This document shows, one piece after another, positions 8,728 to 14,170 of a DNA stretch of 64,000 bases. Positions within the stretch are counted from its first letter, which is position 1; every line of letters begins with the position of its first letter. The DNA is from Ruminococcaceae bacterium UBA7080 (lineage in GTDB: Bacteria; Bacillota; Clostridia; Oscillospirales; Acutalibacteraceae). The DNA lies in NCBI GenBank assembly GCA_002493595.1, contig DKZG01000003.1:1-64000 (forward strand). The letters are read 5' to 3'. Both the position numbers and the translations under genes were made by a program. Under the pieces are notes generated by a model. It saw nothing but the letters and a program-made list of their open reading frames with translations. It was not told where the DNA came from and searched no databases.

Positions 8728-9611
8728 ATTTTATCCTCCCCGATTTTTACCAGAAGTGAAAAACAAAAATTAATGATTAAAATAAATATAAAAAGCAAAG
8801 CTGCCGTACCGATTAAGGCTCCCCTGTGAATGCCCGATGCATATCCCATTTCAAGAACAATATTACTTGTCAAGGTTCTGACACCTGAGGTAATGGAACT
8901 TGGAAACACTGCCTGATTACCTGCCACCATAACTACAGCCATGGTTTCTCCGATGGCCCTGCCTATGCCGAGTATAACACCGCTTAGTATACCTGATTTT
9001 GCACCCGGGATTACAATTTGGAATACGGCTCTTTCTTTGGTCGCGCCCAGTGCCAACGCGCCGTCAAAATACTGACTCGGCACAGCTTTGAGTGCGGTTT
9101 CTGCAACATTAACAATTGTAGGTAAAATCATCAGCCCCAACAATACAGAAACGGTTAATATACCCTTACCGCTTGTATCCGTAATTTGTTGAAAAAAAGG
9201 AACAATCACTACCAAAAAGAAGAAGCCATACACAATTGACGGTATGGATGCCAGCAAATTTATCATCGGCTTGATGATTTTATAAAGGAATTTAGGACAG
9301 TAAAACGCCATAAAAACCGCTGTCAATACGCCAACAGGTACACCGATTAAAACTGCTCCTGCAGTTACATACAAGCTGGCAATTATCATAGGAAATACAC
9401 CAAACAAATCCTGTCTCGGCTTCCATACCTTTCCGAAAACAAAATCAATCCATCCGATTTCGTTTAAAGCCGGCACTGCATTAAAGAATATAAAAGCACA
9501 TATCATAAAAATCGCAACAATTGACAGACAAGCACAAACTAAAAATACAATTTCCATAAACTTTTCTTTAAAAACACGCAAAACATCACCGCCTATTTCA
9601 AATCTTCCCAT
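8724..9611 (-). CDS. pstC: Phosphate ABC transporter permease PstC
   Basis: The second channel subunit, 295 residues from the ATG at 9611, with six predicted membrane spans and the EAA-like loop ALALGATKERAVFQIVIPG. The start is uncertain. The ATG overlaps the end of pstS by 19 bases and has no good ribosome site. An in-frame TTG at 9581 lies 7 bases after AGGCGG and 12 bases after the pstS stop, and would give a protein ten residues shorter. Confidence 0.94.
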   Translation of the reverse strand: MGRFEIGGDVLRVFKEKFMEIVFLVCACLSIVAIFMICAFIFFNAVPALNEIGWIDFVFGKVWKPRQDLFGVFPMIIASLYVTAGAVLIGVPVGVLTAVFMAFYCPKFLYKIIKPMINLLASIPSIVYGFFFLVVIVPFFQQITDTSGKGILTVSVLLGLMILPTIVNVAETALKAVPSQYFDGALALGATKERAVFQIVIPGAKSGILSGVILGIGRAIGETMAVVMVAGNQAVFPSSITSGVRTLTSNIVLEMGYASGIHRGALIGTAALLFIFILIINFCFSLLVKIGEDKM

Positions 9612-10492
9612 TTAGTAGTTTCACCGCTGAAAATGGATTTAATCTGTTCAGATGATAAATTGTCATAAATATTGCTCAAATGAACAATTACAGCTATACC
9701 ATCAAGTGCAATTACCTTGTCCTTCAATACTGCAAGCTCGTTCTCCTTTAAAGCTCTTGATGACATTGCTATATCCACTGCACCCGATAAAGCAGACTCT
9801 ATTCCCGCTGATGAACCTGACTCCTGAATTTCAATTCTCACTTTGGGATTTAACTCTTTATACATATCTGCAAGTACATTCATAACAGGTGCAACCGAGG
9901 TGGAACCCGCTAAAGTAACAACACCGTCTATTTTTGACGGTTTATATGATTCTGAAGAGCTTATACCCACATATTTTTCTTGATTTACAATTGCTTCGCA
10001 CTCTCTGCTGGATAAAAATGTTAAAAAATCCTTTGCAGCAGCTGACAATTCAGCCTCTTTATATGCTACTATAAAATCTCTCTGAAGCTTATAGGAACCA
10101 TTTTTGATTGAGTCGCCTGATGGAAATACGCCATCAACGCAAACACACTTCACATCTTTTGAAAGAGAACCCAACGAGGTATAACCTATTGCTCTTTTAT
10201 TTCCTTTAACAGTCCATATAGCCACAGAGGTAGAATTTGTAATCTCGGAATTTTGAAGTGTAGTATCATATCCATTTTCGTCAATAATATTCATAAGCTC
10301 AATAAAGGCATCGCGGGTTCCTGAGCCTTCTTCACGAGAAATAACCGTTATCTCACCTGATTCTGTAACGGTATTCGAGTTTCTGCCGTTTGATGTATCA
10401 CTGCATCCAAATAAAAAAATCAATATAAAACATAAAAAGGATATTGTCGGTAACGCGAATATATAAACATTCATTTTTTTCATAATTTTCAC
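9593..10492 (-). CDS. pstS: Phosphate-binding lipoprotein PstS, circularly permuted
   Basis: The extracellular phosphate receptor of the Pst importer, 299 residues. A lipoprotein signal ends in LIFLFGCS, so it is lipid-anchored. Two lobes are seen, but in reversed order. The segment that is normally C-terminal (ITVISREEGSGTRDAF, then IGYTSLGSLS and KDFLTFLS) comes first. The normally N-terminal segment (VTLAGSTSVAPVMNVLADMY, then SGSSAGIESALSG, DIAMSSRALK and ALDGIAVIV) comes second. The protein ends SGETTKWEDLK, exactly where canonical PstS crosses into ITV.REEGSGTR. Both phosphate-binding signatures are intact and it heads the pst operon, so it is probably functional. Confidence 0.93.
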   Translation of the reverse strand: MKIMKKMNVYIFALPTISFLCFILIFLFGCSDTSNGRNSNTVTESGEITVISREEGSGTRDAFIELMNIIDENGYDTTLQNSEITNSTSVAIWTVKGNKRAIGYTSLGSLSKDVKCVCVDGVFPSGDSIKNGSYKLQRDFIVAYKEAELSAAAKDFLTFLSSRECEAIVNQEKYVGISSSESYKPSKIDGVVTLAGSTSVAPVMNVLADMYKELNPKVRIEIQESGSSAGIESALSGAVDIAMSSRALKENELAVLKDKVIALDGIAVIVHLSNIYDNLSSEQIKSIFSGETTKWEDLK

Positions 10493-10576
10493 CTAAATTA
10501 TTGTTTCCTGTTTACATAATATTAGTATGCGTTAATTTAAAATTGCACAATTTTTGTAAGATTTTTTAAATATTAA

Positions 10577-10623
10577 AAGCACTCAATAATAACTGCATCA
10601 TTACAGTAAATCATTGAGTGCTT
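10577..10623. repeat. Inverted repeat upstream of pstS
   Basis: AAGCACTCAAT (10577-10587) and ATTGAGTGCTT (10613-10623) are perfect 11-base inverted arms around a 25-base loop. The stretch 10493-10700 is otherwise AT-rich with no gene. The arms could form a transcript hairpin or a terminator-like element ahead of the pst operon. The T-tails on both sides are weak, so the role is open. Confidence 0.5.
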
Positions 10624-10700
10624 ATTTGCAAAAAAGCATTAAATATTTATATTTTTTACAGATGCAATACATTATATTTATTAAATAAATATTTATTTTT

Positions 10701-10739
10701 CATAACATATTGACAAAATGTGTTATGATAGTGTATATT
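10701..10739 (+). promoter_or_regulatory. Promoter with overlapping 27-bp dyad (operator candidate)
   Basis: TTGACA (10710-10715) and TATATT (10734-10739) with 18 bases between make a strong sigma-A type promoter reading right. The -35 box sits inside a dyad: CATAACATAT (10701-10710), 7 bases, ATGTGTTATG (10718-10727), with nine of ten positions complementary. Such placement suggests a repressor site, though no family motif is recognised. The transcript would enter the structured region at 10747-11010, not a convincing gene. Confidence 0.55.
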
Positions 10740-10746
10740 TAATTAA

Positions 10747-10903
10747 TAGTATTTTTATAAATGTATTTGTGTATAACAATGAATACGCTATGCATTTTGT
10801 TCAATGCGAATGATCAACACGCCTTAAAGAGAAGCAGCTGCTACTTATTCTCACTATCTTCAGTACTTAAGTATACTTTCACACAGCTGCTGTCTCTTTT
10901 ATT
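10747..10903 (+). ncRNA. Candidate small structured RNA of unknown family
   Basis: Between the promoter at 10710-10739 and the next structure there is no supported protein gene. The 71-codon frame at 10761 has no ribosome site and runs through the hairpins. The region ends in a long hairpin: AAAGAGA-a-GCAGCTG (10826-10840) pairs with CAGCTGC-tg-TCTCTTT (10884-10899), followed by TATT. The 43-base loop contains a further small dyad (AGTACTTAAGTATACT). Promoter plus hairpin end fits a small RNA of about 150 bases. No known RNA family was recognised. Confidence 0.4.
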
Positions 10904-10904
10904 A

Positions 10905-11010
10905 AAAGGGGGTGGGCATTTGAAGCGGCCGAAAATCTTTCAGGACTTTCAATCCTTAATTTCATTCACCATATGAAAGGCGGCCGAGATTTGAATGACC
11001 CATCCCCTTT
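10905..11010 (+). ncRNA. Long nested hairpin element upstream of sigK
   Basis: A multi-stem structure can be drawn directly. AAAGGGGGTGGG (10905-10916) pairs with CCCATCCCCTTT (10999-11010) as 12 base pairs including one G-U. CATT (10917-10920) pairs with AATG (10994-10997), CGGCCG (10926-10931) with CGGCCG (10981-10986), and CTTTCA (10937-10942) with TGAAAG (10974-10979). The single G-U pair holds only in the plus-strand RNA, which favours that strand. It could be the end of the upstream transcript, a leader or terminator ahead of sigK, or an independent RNA. I do not recognise a riboswitch class. Confidence 0.45.
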
Positions 11011-11090
11011 ATATTGTTAGTGTAAAAATAACTTAAAAGTAACAAAAAATTTTACTTTTTTATTTTGAATATAAAAGCGAAAACAGAATT

Positions 11091-11115
11091 CGACAAGCTG
11101 TATCAGCATATAAAT
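11091..11115 (+). promoter_or_regulatory. Weak candidate sporulation promoter region of sigK
   Basis: CGACAAG (11091-11097) matches the SpoIIID box GGACAAG at six of seven positions, and CATATAAAT (11107-11115) resembles the -10 of sigma-E/sigma-K promoters. In B. subtilis sigK is driven by sigma-E with SpoIIID. The -10-like box is uncomfortably close to the ribosome site at 11118-11124, so this is only a hint. Confidence 0.25.
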
Positions 11116-11124
11116 TAAGCGGTG

Positions 11125-11508
11125 ATGAAAATGTTTACTGCTTTGCTGTCAGCAATAAGTGCACACTTAATTTATTTTATTCTGCACATTCAGAATACCT
11201 CAAGTTTTCCGAAGCCCTTGACACCAAAAGAGGAAAGTGAAATGCTTGAGAGAATGTACAGCGGCGACAAAAGTGCAAGAGGAATACTTATTGAGAGAAA
11301 TTTGCGCCTTGTAAGCCATATCGTAAAAAAGTATTATTCCAAAACCAATGATACAGACGATCTTATCAGCATCGGCACGATAGGTCTTATTAAGGCAATA
11401 GACTCATTTAATGCTGAAAAAGGAACACGACTTGCAACATACGCATCACGATGTATAGAAAAAGCACCACACTCGGTACGGCTCTTTCAGAGTTTAGCGA
11501 TGGAATAA
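11125..11508 (+). CDS. sigK: RNA polymerase sigma-K, 5' part, interrupted by skin-like element
   Basis: The N-terminal half of the late mother-cell sporulation sigma factor. A hydrophobic leader (MKMFTALLSAISAHLIYFIL) resembles the pro-sequence of B. subtilis pro-sigma-K and is followed by NTSSFPKPLTPKEE. Sigma region 2 follows, with RNLRLVSHIVKKYY and DLISIGTIGLIKAI. Genuine coding ends at RCIE (11458-11460) and the shared AA. The remaining 15 codons to the stop at 11508 belong to the inserted element. The ATG at 11125 or the one at 11131 could be used after AAGCGG. Joining 11125-11462 to 19335-19686 gives an unbroken 229-residue SigK. Confidence 0.93.
   Translation: MKMFTALLSAISAHLIYFILHIQNTSSFPKPLTPKEESEMLERMYSGDKSARGILIERNLRLVSHIVKKYYSKTNDTDDLISIGTIGLIKAIDSFNAEKGTRLATYASRCIEKAPHSVRLFQSLAME
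11454..11487 (+). other. attL junction, left end of the skin element
   Basis: Host sequence TATAGAA meets the core AA at 11461-11462. The element arm then follows: AGCACCA, CACTCG (11470-11475), GTAC, GGCTCTTT (11480-11487). This arm is the inverted partner of the arm at the right end, at identical distances from the core. Confidence 0.85.
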
Positions 11509-11663
11509 AAAGTCTTTTTACAAATGGCTGGCGGTTATTTCATAAGATTTCTGAAAATTTCTATCTTTTGGCAAAATCAGAAAGCACCAACACTGTAAAA
11601 TACACGATTGTTTATGTTTTCAATTTCCGATTTGTTCATCCGCATTGGCACACAAAGGCTGAT

Positions 11664-12089
11664 ATGCTTTTCTATAAATACCCAGACCCGAGCAAAATTC
11701 CGACTGTTGCAGAACGCTTGCAGTATTACAGGAACAAAAAATCAATGCTTCAAAAGGATGTTGCAAAGGCAGTAGGCATTAACCGTTCAACCTACATCAG
11801 TTATGAAAATCCTGCTCACGATCAATACCCCTTGCATATTCTTGAAAAAATTGCAGATTTGTATGATGTAAATGTTACCGCTCTGCTTGATGATTACAAT
11901 TCATTCCTTTACAGCGGACAGGCTGAACAAATAAAAGGCTTGAGGACTGCCACAGGACTTACACAGCATAAATTCGGTGCATTATTCGGCGTTAGTTCAA
12001 GAACTGTGAGAGGCTGGGAAAATGACAAAATTATGATTTCCAAAAGAGTATGGGAAAGAATTTATAAACAAGAAATGGCTGCCTTATGA
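11664..12089 (+). CDS. Double helix-turn-helix regulator of the skin element
   Basis: A 141-residue protein with two Cro/C1-type HTH units. The first is near residues 15-50 (RLQYYRNKKSMLQKDVAKAV, then NRSTYISYE). The second is near residues 95-130 (GLRTATGLTQHKFGALFGV, then SSRTVRGWE). The ATG at 11664 follows AAAGG by five bases. The frame itself is open leftwards through the attL arm to the core, so in the excised circle it is continuous with the recombinase gene. It probably controls element genes. A terminator overlaps its stop codon. Confidence 0.75.
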   Translation: MLFYKYPDPSKIPTVAERLQYYRNKKSMLQKDVAKAVGINRSTYISYENPAHDQYPLHILEKIADLYDVNVTALLDDYNSFLYSGQAEQIKGLRTATGLTQHKFGALFGVSSRTVRGWENDKIMISKRVWERIYKQEMAAL

Positions 12090-12120
12090 GTTGTTCACAA
12101 GACAGCCGTTTTATTATTTT
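12077..12120 (+). terminator. Terminator after the double HTH gene
   Basis: GGCTG-c-CTT (12077-12085) pairs with AAG-a-CAGCC (12099-12107) and is followed by GTTTTATTATTTT. The stem includes the last codons of the gene. It lies between converging genes. Confidence 0.65.
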
Positions 12121-12269
12121 ATACTGTTAAGTATTGCAACCTTTTGCTCCTTTGAGCAGTCAAGTTTATTGACCTTTTCAAAGACTGCATTTGCATATGT
12201 AACCGCAACCTTTTTACTCAATTCGGCAACACCTTTTTCGGAGGTAGGAAAATGAAAAGTAATATTCAT
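12114..12269 (-). CDS. Small element protein, 51 residues, last gene of rep operon
   Basis: Starts MNITFHFPTSEKGVAELSKK and ends AILNSIK. It has a strong ribosome site (GGGAGGG 7 bases ahead of the ATG) and its ATG overlaps the stop of the preceding small gene (TAATG). The protein is mostly helical and charged. No family is recognised. Its coupling to the rep gene suggests a role in replication, copy control or segregation of the excised circle, which is inference. Confidence 0.7.
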   Translation of the reverse strand: MNITFHFPTSEKGVAELSKKVAVTYANAVFEKVNKLDCSKEQKVAILNSIK

Positions 12270-12418
12270 TATCTGCCCTCCCTGTCAACATTGTTAAGCA
12301 ATGAATTATATGCTTCATCGCTTGTACAGTATGAACGGAGTTTTTTCGTTAATGCCATTAACTCTTTGACTATATCAGCAAATTCTTCTCTTGAGTTTTG
12401 TTCTCTGTAAATTCTCAT
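12269..12418 (-). CDS. Small element protein, 49 residues, in rep operon
   Basis: Starts MRIYREQNSREEFADIVKEL and ends NVDREGR. Its ATG overlaps the rep stop codon (TTAATG) and its stop overlaps the next ATG, so three genes are translationally coupled. It looks like a short helical, possibly coiled-coil protein. Family unknown. Confidence 0.7.
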   Translation of the reverse strand: MRIYREQNSREEFADIVKELMALTKKLRSYCTSDEAYNSLLNNVDREGR

Positions 12419-13332
12419 TAATCCTCAACCTCCTTTCTCTCGCCTGACAATTCAGGTTTAGAAATTCGGTTTACTGAATTAGAATTTCTATCATATTGCT
12501 GATTTAAGATTTTATTAACTAATACCTCTTCCCCATCAGTATTTATACTTGTAATATTACTAATTGCAGAAAATGTTAAACCATAACTTTTTGTTGCTTT
12601 TCTTATTTCATTTGGTATTTTCTTTTCGCCTTTAGGTGTAATAATTCCCTTGCTTTTTGTATAAATGTTCAAATCTTTGGGATAAAACTTCAATCTCCGT
12701 GCCTTTTCTTGCATTCCTGGTGTTGAACTCTTTTTACTTGAAGGATAAAAATAAAATCTAATTGCTTGTGCATTATAAATTGGTGAATCGTATACCTCAC
12801 CCTTACCCCAAAGTTCTACTAATTTTTCATTTGGAATTAAAAATTTTTCATTTACAGTATCTTTAATCAGGATATGTAAATGCCAACTACCATTTTTATG
12901 AGGCTCTGCGATTCGCAAGTATTCGTGATTAGGATATTGTCTCTTTAGTTTTTCCCAAAAGGATTTATAGTCAGAATAAAGATTTTCACTATTAAACATT
13001 GGCTCATTATACTTTAAAACTAAATGGCGCTCATTAGGATTCCCCATAAAATTGGCACTGATTATTCTTTTTAATTTCTTAAAAGTCTTTTGAAAATTAT
13101 TTTTATTATAACTTCGCTTTTTACCTCGGTTATATTCACGAAGTTCTCCTGTTTTCAAGTAGACATAATGATTTGCATCATATCTTTTAATATATGACCA
13201 TGGGGAGTTATGATTTCTTGAACCTGTAACTTCAATCATATCATTACAGTCATACATTTTTAGATTTGTAAATTCATCCAAATTTACATTTTTTGTGATT
13301 TCCTGAGTCATTTTAACTTTGCTATTTTTCAT
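12418..13332 (-). CDS. Rolling-circle replication initiator (HUH-type Rep)
   Basis: A 304-residue protein resembling REP_ORF2/G2P-type rolling-circle initiators of small plasmids and phages. The HUH metal-binding motif is H151-L-H153 in GSWHLHILIKD, preceded by the strand RHLVLKYNE near residue 103 and by an acidic residue in RIAEPHKNG. A tyrosine-rich stretch (AIRFYFYPSSKK) some 45 residues on may hold the nicking tyrosine. The N-terminal 90 residues are basic. The start MKNSKVKM (13332) has AGAAGGA ahead of it; a TTG at 13386 is less likely. Such a protein would nick and replicate the excised circle. Mobilisation is an alternative role. Confidence 0.75.
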   Translation of the reverse strand: MKNSKVKMTQEITKNVNLDEFTNLKMYDCNDMIEVTGSRNHNSPWSYIKRYDANHYVYLKTGELREYNRGKKRSYNKNNFQKTFKKLKRIISANFMGNPNERHLVLKYNEPMFNSENLYSDYKSFWEKLKRQYPNHEYLRIAEPHKNGSWHLHILIKDTVNEKFLIPNEKLVELWGKGEVYDSPIYNAQAIRFYFYPSSKKSSTPGMQEKARRLKFYPKDLNIYTKSKGIITPKGEKKIPNEIRKATKSYGLTFSAISNITSINTDGEEVLVNKILNQQYDRNSNSVNRISKPELSGERKEVED

Positions 13333-13599
13333 AGCTATTCCTTCTTTCTGCCCCAAGAATTGATTTTTGAATATATGTTGGGACAAAAATAACCCGAAAA
13401 AATTGCCTATACCACTCCAAATTCTTTAATTTTTAACATTTAATTTACAAATTAAATTATTTTTTATATTTAACTTAAAAGTTAATTTTCTTGTTATCTC
13501 GAAATTATTTTGAAATTACTCCTCAATTTATAAAAATTAACAATATTTTTACAAAGCAACCATTCAAGAATTAACGCTAAAGTTGCCTAAAAATAAAAT

Positions 13600-13625
13600 A
13601 AGCGCTTCTCGGTTGAGAAACGCTT
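13600..13625 (-). terminator. Hairpin, probable terminator on the minus strand
   Basis: AAGCG-c-TTCTC (13600-13610), loop GGTT, GAGAA-a-CGCTT (13615-13625). Reading left it is followed by ATTTTATTTTT. It may back up the terminator of the Cro-like gene, or be part of an origin structure. Confidence 0.55.
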
Positions 13626-13781
13626 TCCTTTTTGCCTGTAAAGACTTTATTCACTTTTAGTACCGTCTGTACGCCCCTGCTTTCCGTTTATTGCATTTGG
13701 GCGAAACGGTTTGCCCTTTGAAATTCAAACGGCTCTAACAAACCGCTTTTGCTCAATCAAAAAATCAACACAAAAAGAAAA

Positions 13782-13833
13782 AAGCCATTGATTGTGCCTG
13801 ACAGTTATAGACCGAAAGCATTTTCAATGGCTT
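13782..13833 (-). terminator. Terminator of the Cro-like regulator
   Basis: AAGCCATTGA (13782-13791) and TCAATGGCTT (13824-13833) are perfect inverted arms. Reading left the right-hand arm comes first, and the left arm runs into TTTTCTTTTTG. Confidence 0.7.
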
Positions 13834-13836
13834 AAA

Positions 13837-14040
13837 TTATTGATTTTCAAATATAAACAAATCGTTTGGCGTGCATTCTAGGATTTCACACAGTTTTTCA
13901 ATCGTTTCAAGCTGTAAACCTGTTAAAGTATTATCGCAGAGTTTATTAACCGTTTTATAGGTTGTCTGCATTTCTTTAACAAGCCAATACCTTGTTTTGC
14001 CCTTTTCATTCAGCAAATTCTGAACATTCATTTTTAACAT
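13837..14040 (-). CDS. Cro/C1-type helix-turn-helix repressor
   Basis: A 67-residue XRE-family protein of the single-domain kind. The helix-turn-helix spans about residues 16-45 (RYWLVKEMQTTYKTVNKLCD), and the end ECTPNDLFIFE is typical of this compact family. It is divergent from the collagen-like gene, whose promoter lies 70-100 bases away. It may repress that gene and itself. The segment AACCATTTAG...CTAGTGGTT (about 14087-14114) overlaps the -35 and is a possible operator. Confidence 0.85.
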   Translation of the reverse strand: MLKMNVQNLLNEKGKTRYWLVKEMQTTYKTVNKLCDNTLTGLQLETIEKLCEILECTPNDLFIFENQ

Positions 14041-14111
14041 ACCATCACCAGTTAAATATTAACATTAATGTACCATAAATATAATTAACCATTTAGTAGT
14101 GTACCTAGTGG

Positions 14112-14139
14112 TTGACTATTCTGTAAAATTATGTATAAT
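14112..14139 (+). promoter_or_regulatory. Sigma-A promoter of the collagen-like gene
   Basis: TTGACT (14112-14117), 16 bases, TATAAT (14134-14139). A strong GGAGGAAG ribosome site follows at 14160. The promoter implies expression in vegetative cells rather than only in the mother cell. Confidence 0.75.
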
Positions 14140-14170
14140 TAAGTTATATTAATTTAATTGGAGGAAGAAT

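Larger units (their letters stand above)
13333..13836. other. AT-rich, dyad-rich intergenic region, candidate replication origin
   Basis: No gene is visible. The region is AT-rich near the rep start and then packed with dyads: TTTAATTT-ac-AAATTAAA (13439-13456), TTAACTT-aa-AAGTTAA (13470-13485), the hairpin at 13600-13625, and GGGC-g-AAAC-g-GTTT-GCCC (13699-13716), whose GTTTGCCC arm adjoins further CGGTTTG/CAAACCG pairing. Rolling-circle Rep genes usually lie beside their nicking origin and AT-rich operators, so this is the best place for both. No nick site can be named from sequence alone. Confidence 0.4.

Noticed and set aside
10493..10560. A Pho box in front of pstS
   Set aside because: Some TTxACA-like words occur, but no regular 11-base spacing could be found, so I do not annotate a PhoP site.
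10761..10976. A 71-codon plus-strand frame before sigK
   Set aside because: It has no ribosome site, runs through two strong hairpins and resembles no protein.
11125..11508. sigK as a broken pseudogene
   Set aside because: Both halves are intact, and joining at the shared AA restores the whole family sequence in frame. The interruption carries its own recombinase, so reversible excision explains it better than decay.
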